DNA from: an uncultured Bacillaceae bacterium
GTDB taxonomy: Bacteria; Bacillota; Bacilli; Bacillales; Alkalibacillaceae
Assembly: GCA_937958375.1 (NCBI GenBank)
Contig: CALGNY010000214.1
Location: 1-13,381, forward strand
Direction of reading: 5' to 3'
Length of the DNA: 13,381 nt
A program made the position numbers and the translations under genes. Every line of letters begins with the position of its first letter. Positions within the stretch are counted from its first letter, which is position 1. A model generated the notes under the pieces. That model was not told where the DNA came from. It saw only the letters and a list, made by a program, of their open reading frames with translations, and did no database searches. Shown here in pieces: positions 6,979-13,263 of this stretch.

Positions 6979-7098
6979 CATTCATGTTGATGATTAATTC
7001 TTAAGTTACAGATCTTTATCATCGAACAGTCGTGGATCCACACTGAAGTTTTAAAATCTCTAAGTTGATAATCACAAAAAATGGTTAAACGCATAGTT

Positions 7099-7104
7099 TA
7101 TAAT
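7099..7104 (+). promoter_or_regulatory. Possible -10 box for the cupin gene
   Basis: A perfect TATAAT lies 31 bp before the ATG at 7136, but there is no matching -35 box at the right distance (TTGATA at 7065 is 28 bp away, too far). Either an activator or another sigma factor helps, or this is a chance AT-rich match. The rest of 6980-7130, between the divergent genes, shows nothing else I can name. Confidence 0.35.
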
Positions 7105-7135
7105 AAAATAGTATGTTGAAGGGATTTTGATAAAA

Positions 7136-7588
7136 ATGAATTATGATTATCCGTACCATCCGAATCATCACTCCATGTTTGATTGCGGCGGAAACCCGTT
7201 TGTGGTCAATATTGCTGAGGCAACGAGAACGAATCAAACATTTCGCACGGCAATTTGGACTGGTAACAACTTGCAGGTAACATTGATGAGCATCATGCCT
7301 GGAGATGATATCGGCTTAGAAAATCACCCGAATACTGACCAGTTTTTGCGAATCGAGCAAGGGCACGGTTTTGTTCAGATGGGAAATCGTGAAAACGAGT
7401 TAGATTTTTGTGCAGAAGTCGGTCCGGGCTATGCGGTTATGGTCCCTGCAGGAAAATTTCATAATATCACGAACATCGGAACAGTTCCGTTACGCCTCTA
7501 TTCCATTTACGCACCACCCGAACACCCCTTTGGAACTCTGCATGAAACAAAAGAAGTTGCGATGGCCCAAGAACATCATTATGATTAA
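7136..7588 (+). CDS. Single-domain cupin protein
   Basis: This 150-residue protein holds one cupin beta-barrel. Motif 1 is DIGLENHPNTDQFLRIEQGHG (58-78), with His64, Asp68 and Glu74 as likely metal ligands; Asp replaces the second histidine of the classic motif. Motif 2 is VPAGKFHNITN (103-113), with His109. The C-terminal Ile-Tyr-Ala-Pro-Pro run is typical of small Bacillus cupins. Substrate and reaction are not readable. I chose the ATG at 7136, with AAGGGA 11 nt upstream; the in-frame TTG at 7127 lies only 2 nt from that site. The gene is divergent from metX and is followed by a hairpin and an unknown gene on the same strand. Confidence 0.85.
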   Translation: MNYDYPYHPNHHSMFDCGGNPFVVNIAEATRTNQTFRTAIWTGNNLQVTLMSIMPGDDIGLENHPNTDQFLRIEQGHGFVQMGNRENELDFCAEVGPGYAVMVPAGKFHNITNIGTVPLRLYSIYAPPEHPFGTLHETKEVAMAQEHHYD

Positions 7589-7597
7589 AATCAAGTA

Positions 7598-7625
7598 GAG
7601 AAATGCAGATTGCAATGCATTTCTC
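7598..7625 (+). other. 10-bp hairpin without a T tract between the cupin gene and the next gene
   Basis: GAGAAATGCA (7598-7607) pairs perfectly with TGCATTTCTC (7616-7625) around an 8-nt loop. What follows is GGTACA, not a T run, so it is not a standard intrinsic terminator. It could be an RNA processing or stability hairpin, or a protein-binding palindrome just before the next ribosome binding site. Confidence 0.6.
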
Positions 7626-7646
7626 GGTACATAGGAGGAGACGTCC

Positions 7647-7949
7647 ATGAAGGTTCAATTATTGCTTTTTGTCTCATCTGGTGACGAGGCAACAACATTG
7701 GTGAAAACCTTTGAATCTGATATTAGACCGATGCAGGGTGATTTGATTGATGACCCCGGGTTTGATTCGAGATTTCATAACGGGTATGAAGTGGTCAAAG
7801 TGACGATCAATTATGAACGTGACGAATGTTTGGTTTCATTGACTCCGATTGCGATTGAAATCGAGGAAATAAGTTTTACCGAATACATTGATAAACTCAC
7901 CCGTCATGGATGGGAAAAACATTCAACACCTTATTCGCTTCAATGTTAA
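7647..7949 (+). CDS. Unknown 100-residue protein
   Basis: The start is well supported by AGGAGGAG (7633-7640) 6 nt before the ATG. The protein is acidic and soluble-looking, with no signal peptide or membrane segment: a beta-rich first part (KVQLLLFVSS), a middle with GDLIDDPGFDS, two strand-like segments (YEVVKVTINYERDECLVSLTPI), and a C-terminal helix (FTEYIDKLTRHGW). I do not recognise the family. The last four codons and the stop (SLQC, TAA) lie at or in the first unit of the 21-bp array starting at 7938, so the natural C-terminus may have been rewritten by array insertion; without that stop the frame would run into the repeats. Confidence 0.72.
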   Translation: MKVQLLLFVSSGDEATTLVKTFESDIRPMQGDLIDDPGFDSRFHNGYEVVKVTINYERDECLVSLTPIAIEIEEISFTEYIDKLTRHGWEKHSTPYSLQC

Positions 7950-8042
7950 TTGTCGGCTCTTCGATGTTAATCCGTTTCGCTTCATTGTTAATTCGCCAAT
8001 CTTCGATGTTAATATGGATTCCTTCAATGTTAATGGCTAAAA
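7938..8042. repeat. 21-bp tandem repeat array 3 (5 units)
   Basis: Core CTTCRATGTTAAT starts at 7938, 7959, 7980, 8001 and 8022, exactly 21 bp apart (the third has CTTCATTGTTAAT). Each core is followed by 8 variable bases. The TAA in the first core is the stop codon of the upstream gene. The array lies in the gap between two convergent genes, just before their shared terminator. Its sequence differs from the other two arrays but the period and build are the same. Confidence 0.92.
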
Positions 8043-8052
8043 AAGCTCCCAC

Positions 8053-8085
8053 AAAAAAAACCCACGCCAACTGACGTGGATTTTT
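8053..8085. terminator. Bidirectional terminator between the 100-residue gene and the MFS gene
   Basis: CCACG (8062-8066) pairs with CGTGG (8075-8079) around an 8-nt loop. An A8 run on the left and T5 on the right can extend the stem and provide a T tract in either direction. The stem is short, but the position between convergent genes is as expected. Confidence 0.75.
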
Positions 8086-8093
8086 CTAATCCA

Positions 8094-9248
8094 TTAAGCT
8101 TTTTTTCCATAAGGCAACAGGTGATACAGCGTCATGAAAATCGTACCGCCGAATGCGATTGTACCTAAAACGAAGTACAACATGCCGCCACCGTATGCAT
8201 CAATCAGCGCCCCACCTAATAGAGAACCGATAATCCCTGAGACGCCAAAGAATACAGCGTAGAACACTAGGTGTCCGGTTGATTGAAGAATTCTTGGAAT
8301 CAATCGGGTCACATAATCCATTGCTGATAAATAAAGCACACCGAAAGTCACTCCATGTAAAACCTGCAAAGCGACAATCATCCAATAATGATCGACGGCT
8401 GCATAAAGGAACCAGCGGACCGTATAGATCACACCAGACAAGATGACGAAAATCAATGTGTGATATTTTCTGAACCATTTTCCTGCTGTAGCAAAAATGA
8501 TCGCTTCACTGATGACGCCGACGAACCAAGCGACACCGACAATAAAGTTTGACCCGCCAAGTTGCTCGACATAAAGGCCGATGTAACTATCATTCGCTCG
8601 GTGTGAAATCGTTAGGAACATCATGAAAAAGAGAAAGAACATAAACGGTTTATATTTCAGTAAACGAGCAGCATCTTTAAAGCTGACAGGATCCTGCTCG
8701 ACCTTCACATCTTTAATTTTGAATGTGACAAATAAGGCGATCAGCGCGAATGCCAAATACGGCCAAATCATATATTGGACACCGTAGATGGTCAGCACCA
8801 ACCCGATTGCCAAGGAGGACGTCGCGAAACCAACTGACCCCCACGTCCGGATCGTACCAAAGGAAACACCGACATCATCAGCTCGTCGCTGGGCTAAACT
8901 GTCCCCGAGTGCCCCAATCGGTGTGGAAAAGAAATAAAAGAAAAATCCAAAGAAAATCAACAAGTAAAACTGTGTGACACTCAGAAAAATGGAACTAAAT
9001 ATAATCAATCCGAAAATACAAATCAACATAAATCGCTTGACGGTCTTATACTTATCACTCATATAGCCCCAGAACGGTTGTGAAATAATTTGGGCCAGTG
9101 GGCCGACAGCCAAGACAACGCCAATTTCAGCCCCTGTCAATCCTCGATCTGCGAGGTATAATGGAAGGTAGCTAATAATGATCGTATTCGTCGCATGGAA
9201 AGCGAACAGTAATGTTTTCAACGGTGCCAAGGATTGTTGTTCAGTCAT
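8094..9248 (-). CDS. MFS transporter (MFS_1-like / NupG-LacY-like group)
   Basis: This 384-residue polytopic protein has about 12 predicted membrane helices. The loop between helices 2 and 3 carries a motif A variant, GYMSDKYKTVKRFM (61-74). GTIRTWGSVGFATSS (131-145) in helix 5 and LQVLHGVTFGVLYLSAMDYV (294-313) in the second half are typical of the group that includes Bacillus YwbF and the sugar or nucleoside proton symporters. The substrate is unknown. The ATG has an AAAGGAAA site 11 nt upstream. It is transcribed alone on the minus strand, divergent from the zinc-ribbon gene; no clear promoter was found in the 101-bp gap. Confidence 0.88.
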   Translation of the reverse strand: MTEQQSLAPLKTLLFAFHATNTIIISYLPLYLADRGLTGAEIGVVLAVGPLAQIISQPFWGYMSDKYKTVKRFMLICIFGLIIFSSIFLSVTQFYLLIFFGFFFYFFSTPIGALGDSLAQRRADDVGVSFGTIRTWGSVGFATSSLAIGLVLTIYGVQYMIWPYLAFALIALFVTFKIKDVKVEQDPVSFKDAARLLKYKPFMFFLFFMMFLTISHRANDSYIGLYVEQLGGSNFIVGVAWFVGVISEAIIFATAGKWFRKYHTLIFVILSGVIYTVRWFLYAAVDHYWMIVALQVLHGVTFGVLYLSAMDYVTRLIPRILQSTGHLVFYAVFFGVSGIIGSLLGGALIDAYGGGMLYFVLGTIAFGGTIFMTLYHLLPYGKKA

Positions 9249-9349
9249 TTGAAATCACGTTTCCTTTAATTTGTTCGACTAAATTACTATAACTTATTTT
9301 AGTTTGAGTTTCCAGAAACGAATCTTCAAATCGGAGAGGGGGTCAAAAG

Positions 9350-9910
9350 ATGTCTGTCAGTTATCGTAAATGTCCTGCTTGTGAATCGAGAAAAGTCATT
9401 CCGATTGTCTATGGTGAGCCTGATTATACGCTCCAAACAGAGGCTCATGAAGGAAAGGTGTTGCTCGGGGGTTGCGTCCTAATGCCCGATTCACCGGATT
9501 ATTATTGCCAAGCATGTGGAAACAAATGGACGAAAGTGGATGCTCTCTTTCATACATATCAAGAAATCGATGGATTGGAGGTCCACATCGGCGGCGTCTT
9601 TGGTGAGCAAATTACAGTCAGGATAGACTTTAACAGCCAAAAGCTTGTCTGGAATCAAACGGAAAACAATTTAGAAATAGAATTAACTGAACATGACGTC
9701 AAACAAATTCGAGGGCGTCTACTGCTTACCGGTATTCTTGACTGGCGAAGAAAATACGAGCGAGTCGGCGTCACGGACGGCACGCATTGGCAAGTGACGT
9801 TGTTTAGAAAACCAAGAATTTTAAAACGTTCGGGAATCAATGCCTATCCAAGAGAGTGGTCTGATTTTTGTGCGTTGATCAGCGAGTATGCTGGAAGGAA
9901 ATTCGGGTAG
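9350..9910 (+). CDS. Zinc-ribbon protein of unknown function
   Basis: This 186-residue protein begins with a probable zinc ribbon: CPAC (Cys8, Cys11) and CQAC (Cys53, Cys56), separated by a conserved-looking stretch VIPIVYGEPDY...LLGGCVL that contains a fifth cysteine, Cys42. Similar small proteins with VIPIVYG and GGC motifs are common in bacteria as uncharacterised proteins. The rest (65-186) has a beta-rich part (VHIGGVFGEQITVRIDF) and a basic Trp-containing part (LDWRRKYERVGVTDGTHWQVTLFRK), whose role I cannot name. The ribosome binding site is GGAGAGGGGG about 8 nt before the ATG. Confidence 0.82.
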   Translation: MSVSYRKCPACESRKVIPIVYGEPDYTLQTEAHEGKVLLGGCVLMPDSPDYYCQACGNKWTKVDALFHTYQEIDGLEVHIGGVFGEQITVRIDFNSQKLVWNQTENNLEIELTEHDVKQIRGRLLLTGILDWRRKYERVGVTDGTHWQVTLFRKPRILKRSGINAYPREWSDFCALISEYAGRKFG

Positions 9911-9913
9911 GAG

Positions 9914-9943
9914 AAATCCATCTGAAACAACAGGAGATTTTTT
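9914..9943 (+). terminator. Weak possible terminator after the zinc-ribbon gene
   Basis: AAATC (9914-9918) can pair with GATTT (9936-9940). An internal loop and a CTG/CAG pairing lie inside, and TTT follows. The stem is broken, so read-through into the next gene is likely. Confidence 0.35.
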
Positions 9944-9993
9944 GACCATCTCGAATAAAATAACTAGGCCAAAACAGTAAAGGGGAATATTGT

Positions 9994-10500
9994 ATGACTG
10001 AAAAAGAGTACCGCCCAAAATTGGATCTGCCGAAGACAATTTCAGAAAAACTTTGGGATGTCGTCGGTTACGTTGCGTTAATCGGGTCGGTTGTATTTTT
10101 GATGATGGTGTGGGAAGATTTACCGGCTGAAGTCCCTGCACATTATAGTGCAAGCGGGGAAGTGAACCGCTGGGGTTCTAAATTCGAACTGCTCATCCTC
10201 CCGGGAATCGCATTATTTATCATTATTCTACTGCAGTTTTTGGAAAAACGACCACACCTTCACAATTATCCGCAACGAATCAATGAGTCGAATGCTAAAG
10301 CTTTTTATTTGAACAGCCGAAAAATGCTCAATTTGATGAAAAACATTTGTGCTGTATTGTTTGCATTCATTTTAGTAGAATCCGTTTCAATTTCGATGGA
10401 GTGGAGCGAAGGAACCGGTCCTCTCGTGTTCATATTACTCACCTTTGGCCTGCTCATCCCACTAGCCATCGGGTTGGTGAAACAAAGCAGAATCCGATGA
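9994..10500 (+). CDS. DUF1648 membrane protein
   Basis: This 168-residue protein has four predicted membrane segments (about 22-40, 66-83, 115-132 and 143-161). After the first comes the DUF1648 signature: DLPAEVPAHYSASGEVNRWGSK (42-63), a loop outside the lipid with conserved Pro, His and Gly. The domain also occurs in SdpI-type immunity proteins, but those are longer and this one has no toxin genes beside it, so an immunity role is only a possibility. A good AGGGG site lies 8 nt upstream of the ATG. The stop is followed at once by the ribosome binding site of the DUF2332 gene, so the two are co-transcribed. Confidence 0.85.
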   Translation: MTEKEYRPKLDLPKTISEKLWDVVGYVALIGSVVFLMMVWEDLPAEVPAHYSASGEVNRWGSKFELLILPGIALFIIILLQFLEKRPHLHNYPQRINESNAKAFYLNSRKMLNLMKNICAVLFAFILVESVSISMEWSEGTGPLVFILLTFGLLIPLAIGLVKQSRIR

Positions 10501-10512
10501 GGAGGAATTTTA

Positions 10513-11541
10513 ATGGAATTAGACCGACTATCAAAATGGTTTCATAGATTTGGCGAAGCAGAATGTAAAGGTTCTTGTTCTTTGTATGAACTATTATCCT
10601 ATCAAATTGCTGCAGACAAACAACTACTTGAGCTCGCGATTCACGCGCGCGATGGTCAGCCTGCACCGAATTTACTGTTCGGTGCTGTTCAGTATGTACT
10701 ACAGCAACATCCTGATCATCTCTTAAGCCAGTATTATGGCAGTTTTGTCGATGAACCGAGGGATCCAGCAGATGCCTTCCCACATTTTAAAGCGTTTTGT
10801 ATCACCCATGAAGAAAAAATCATCCCCCTTTTGGAGACAAAGATCGTGCAAACCAATGAAGTGAGACGTTGTACGTATCTTTATCCGATTTTTACTTACA
10901 TATATGAACGTACCAAACAACCGCTTGCGCTGATTGAAATCGGAACCAGTGCCGGTTTGCAATTGTTTTGGGATCAATACAGCTATACATACGGTGATGG
11001 ACAAGTGTACGGAAATAAAGATTCTTCCCTGCTGATTTCATCACAAGTCAGAGGCGATAAGCTCCCACTTCAATCAACGCTACCGCCAGTCAGTCATCGA
11101 ATCGGCATTGACCTCCAGATCAATGACTTAACCATTGAAGAAAACCGTTCTTGGCTCAAAGCTTTGATTTGGCCATGCCATCAAGAGAGAAGAGAAATGT
11201 TTGATCGAGCAGCACGGATTGTTGAGCAACAATCACCAACACTCATCGAAGGGAATGGGGTAGAAAGGGTACCACATATCGCTGAACAAATCCCAGAAAA
11301 ATCAGTGCTTTGTATCTTCCATACGCATGTCGCCAATCAAATGAGTGATAAGGATAAAAATGATTTACTTTTAACCGTTGAGTCGTTGGGAAGTAAACGG
11401 AATGTAGCGCATATTTACAATAATATGTTTGATTCAGAACTCCATGTTGACACGTTCATTGATCAAAACAAACAATCATACACGATCGGAAAAACCGACG
11501 GCCACGGCAGATGGTTTGAGTGGAATTTGCCTACTCATTAA
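10513..11541 (+). CDS. DUF2332 family protein
   Basis: This 342-residue protein matches DUF2332 throughout: PNLLFGAVQYVL (52-63), HFKAFCITHEEKIIPLL (91-107), IVQTNEVRRC (111-120), IEIGTSAGLQLFWDQYSYTYG (141-161), GIDLQINDL (198-206), WLKALIWPCHQERREMF (214-230), FHTHVANQM (269-277) and DGHGRWFEW (329-337). The EIGTSAGL stretch looks like the glycine-rich loop of a Rossmann-fold methyltransferase, so SAM binding is plausible, but the family is uncharacterised to my knowledge. The start is supported by GGAGG (10501-10505), which touches the stop of the DUF1648 gene. No signal peptide. Confidence 0.9.
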   Translation: MELDRLSKWFHRFGEAECKGSCSLYELLSYQIAADKQLLELAIHARDGQPAPNLLFGAVQYVLQQHPDHLLSQYYGSFVDEPRDPADAFPHFKAFCITHEEKIIPLLETKIVQTNEVRRCTYLYPIFTYIYERTKQPLALIEIGTSAGLQLFWDQYSYTYGDGQVYGNKDSSLLISSQVRGDKLPLQSTLPPVSHRIGIDLQINDLTIEENRSWLKALIWPCHQERREMFDRAARIVEQQSPTLIEGNGVERVPHIAEQIPEKSVLCIFHTHVANQMSDKDKNDLLLTVESLGSKRNVAHIYNNMFDSELHVDTFIDQNKQSYTIGKTDGHGRWFEWNLPTH

Positions 11542-11576
11542 TCGGGTCATTGGCCTCTTTTGCGGTGTACAAGGTG

Positions 11577-11603
11577 ACTGCATCCGGGCAGATGCATAAG
11601 ATG
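11577..11603 (+). promoter_or_regulatory. Possible sigma-K promoter overlapping a palindrome
   Basis: AC (11577-11578), 16 bp, then CATAAGATG (11595-11603) is one base off the sigma-K -10 consensus CATANNNTA. It would start transcription about 25 nt before the ATG at 11635. A perfect inverted repeat TGCATC-6-GATGCA (11579-11596) overlaps it and could be an operator or a hairpin. Sigma-K matches are short and occur by chance; treat as a hint that the next gene is expressed late in sporulation. Confidence 0.35.
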
Positions 11604-11634
11604 ATGTAAGCCTAGCAAATGAGGAGATGATTGG

Positions 11635-12066
11635 ATGAACCCGAATCAGCCATGGGATTATGAAGACTATCAAAATGATCAAAGACTGCTTGGCCCCATA
11701 TTAGGAGGATTATTTGGATTTGGGCCGGGAAGCGGCCGTCCACCATCATTTGGACCACCGGGGCAAGGGCCGGGCCAACCGCCATTTGGTCCGCCGCAAC
11801 AAGGTACAGGAGGTGGGCCACCATCTTCGCCTCCACCTACGTTTACACCGAGTCAGGCACAATTTGGAACGTTTGCCGTTGATCCGGGCGGAATTCGCAG
11901 ATGCTTATTTCGATTTACGTATGTTTGGTTAGATAACCGCCAGCAATTCTGGTATTACCCAACGTTTGTCGGCAGAAACTCGATTGCCGGCTATCGATGG
12001 ATGGGCTTCTTTTGGGCGTATTTTGGCATTGATTTAAGAAGAATTGACTCTTTCCAGTGTTTTTAA
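11635..12066 (+). CDS. Pro/Gly-rich protein with conserved aromatic C-terminal domain
   Basis: This 143-residue protein has three parts. Residues 1-22 are acidic and polar (NPNQPWDYEDYQNDQR). Residues 23-75 are low complexity, rich in Gly, Pro, Phe and Gln with repeated FGPP. Residues 85-143 form a compact aromatic domain (IRRCLFRFTYVWLDNRQQFWYYPTFVGRNSIAGYRW...YFGIDLRRIDSFQCF) with Cys90 and Cys142. There is no signal peptide. The tail looks like a family found in Bacillaceae but I cannot name it. A disordered FGPP linker and an aromatic domain would suit a spore-surface or structural protein; the possible sigma-K promoter upstream is the only other hint. The ribosome binding site is GAGGAG, 8 nt before the ATG. 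Confidence 0.8.
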   Translation: MNPNQPWDYEDYQNDQRLLGPILGGLFGFGPGSGRPPSFGPPGQGPGQPPFGPPQQGTGGGPPSSPPPTFTPSQAQFGTFAVDPGGIRRCLFRFTYVWLDNRQQFWYYPTFVGRNSIAGYRWMGFFWAYFGIDLRRIDSFQCF

Positions 12067-12068
12067 CG

Positions 12069-12124
12069 AATAAGAAAATGATGAATCCAGATCACTTACA
12101 TGACATGGATTCTTCTTATTTTTG
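12069..12124 (+). terminator. Intrinsic terminator after the Pro/Gly-rich gene
   Basis: AATAAGAA and GAATCCA on the left pair with TGGATTC and TTCTTATT on the right, with a 6-nt bulge on the 5' arm and a small inner TCA/TGA pairing. A T5 tract follows. It begins 3 nt after the stop. Confidence 0.8.
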
Positions 12125-12158
12125 AGAAAAATTTCAGGTCAACGTTTCTATCAATCTA

Positions 12159-12167
12159 TGTTAGAAT
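12159..12167 (+). promoter_or_regulatory. Extended -10 promoter for the DUF1801 gene
   Basis: TGTTAGAAT is an extended -10 element; the -35 region (TCAACG at 12139) is weak. The start point would be near 12174, about 30 nt before the GTG. The surrounding TATGTTAGAATATGAAC is nearly the same as the sequence upstream of the AEC permease gene. Confidence 0.55.
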
Positions 12168-12203
12168 ATGAACCATGGTCAGCAAATAAGGGGGCACGCC
12201 TTC

Positions 12204-12626
12204 GTGTATGAGTTAAAAACGAAAGAGAACGAAAATGATGTCATTGAATTCATTGAAAGCGTTGACAGTCAGACAAAGCGGGAAGATGCTTATCGACTGT
12301 TGGATCTCTTTACGGAAACGACTGGACACAAAGCAAAGATGTGGGGAAGCAGCATCATCGGTTTCGGTTCCTACCATTATCGTTACGAATCCGGTCATGA
12401 AGGTGATGCCCCGTTGGTCGGCTTTTCACCACGTAAAGCGAGATTCAGTTTGTATCTGGCCACTGGAGACCCAGACCGTGAGGCAATGCTTCAGCGATTG
12501 GGCAAGCATAAATCAGGGAAAGCATGTGTATATGTAAATAAATTGGATGACATTGACCTTGATGTTTTAAAAGAAATGATTAATCAATCGATTGATTTCC
12601 TGAAAAAAACCTACCCACAGAAATAA
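12204..12626 (+). CDS. DUF1801 domain protein
   Basis: This 140-residue protein matches the DUF1801 family: an N-terminal helical segment (ENDVIEFIESVDSQTKREDAYRLLDLF), KMWGSSIIGFGSYHYRYESG (45-64), GFSPRK (73-78) and LGKHKSGKACVYVNKLDDIDLDVLKEMI (99-126). The family fold resembles frataxin-like proteins; a defined function is not known to me. I chose GTG 12204: AAGGGGG (12188-12194) lies 9 nt upstream, and MYELKTKEN looks like the usual family N-terminus. The in-frame ATG at 12168 has no ribosome binding site and falls on the predicted transcription start. No operon partner is certain; the next gene begins 61 nt later. Confidence 0.87.
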   Translation: MYELKTKENENDVIEFIESVDSQTKREDAYRLLDLFTETTGHKAKMWGSSIIGFGSYHYRYESGHEGDAPLVGFSPRKARFSLYLATGDPDREAMLQRLGKHKSGKACVYVNKLDDIDLDVLKEMINQSIDFLKKTYPQK

Positions 12627-12687
12627 AATAGAGAATAAAAATAATGATAGCGTAAGAAATAAAACTGAACTGTTGGAGGAATCGACG

Positions 12688-13260
12688 TTGGATGTTTTGA
12701 CGCATGCCTACTTTGTCAATCTGGATTCAGATGACTGGGACTTGCAATATGAAGCCTATCAAAAAATACTAGAAATCACAAAAAGAGAAGTAACCTGGGC
12801 GTATGAGGTATGGGATGAGCTTGTCGAGCACCTAAGACATAAGGATCCGCATATCCGGTCTCGGGCTGCACAATTTTTAGCTCATTTGGCAATCAGTGAT
12901 CCGGAAGAAAGAATACTTGATGACTTTCCGAAGTTGTGGAGAGTAGCCACAAAAGATCCTAAATTTGTGACGAAGCGACACAGCTTACAGTCGATTTGGC
13001 GAGTAGGTTTGGCAGGAAAAAAGCAAAAAGATCTTTTGTTGGATCATTTAATTGATTGGTTTAAGAACTGCGAAAATGAAAAGAACTGTACGTTAATCCG
13101 ATCCGATATTATTCAAGGATTACGGAATCTTCACAGTGAAGCACCGTCTTCACGATTGGAACATATCGCATATGACCTGATTGAGTTAGAGACGGATGAA
13201 AAATACAAAGCTAAATACGAAAAAACGTGGAAGGTACATAAACAAAAACTTTCCAAATGA
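12688..13260 (+). CDS. HEAT-like helical repeat protein, TTG start
   Basis: From TTG at 12688 the protein is 190 residues. GGAGGA (12675-12680) is 7 nt upstream and rules out the earlier in-frame TTG at 12673. It is all helical with no membrane segment. The pattern is of paired amphipathic helices: NLDSDDWDLQYEAYQKILEIT (11-31), then HKDPHIRSRAAQFLAHLAI (51-69) with the DP.IR.RAAQ.L signature of HEAT or HEAT-like repeats, then KDPKFVTKRHSLQSIWRVG (89-107). Such repeats bind proteins or, in the AlkD relatives, DNA; no AlkD catalytic signature is obvious. The C-terminus is very basic (KYKAKYEKTWKVHKQKLSK). The partner is unknown. Confidence 0.78.
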   Translation: MDVLTHAYFVNLDSDDWDLQYEAYQKILEITKREVTWAYEVWDELVEHLRHKDPHIRSRAAQFLAHLAISDPEERILDDFPKLWRVATKDPKFVTKRHSLQSIWRVGLAGKKQKDLLLDHLIDWFKNCENEKNCTLIRSDIIQGLRNLHSEAPSSRLEHIAYDLIELETDEKYKAKYEKTWKVHKQKLSK

Positions 13261-13263
13261 ATA

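Noticed and set aside
9994..11541. Bacteriocin immunity system (SdpI-like) based on DUF1648
   Set aside because: The protein is shorter than SdpI, and no toxin precursor or autorepressor gene is beside it.
11579..11596. Terminator for the DUF2332 gene
   Set aside because: The palindrome TGCATC-6-GATGCA has a 6-bp stem and no T tract after it, so it is better described as an inverted repeat in the next gene's promoter region.
12168..12203. ATG at 12168 as the start of the DUF1801 gene
   Set aside because: It has no ribosome binding site and lies directly after the predicted -10 box; the GTG at 12204 has AAGGGGG at good spacing.
12688..13260. AlkD-type DNA glycosylase
   Set aside because: Helical repeats are present, but I cannot see the AlkD active-site residues and the protein is shorter than that family's usual length.
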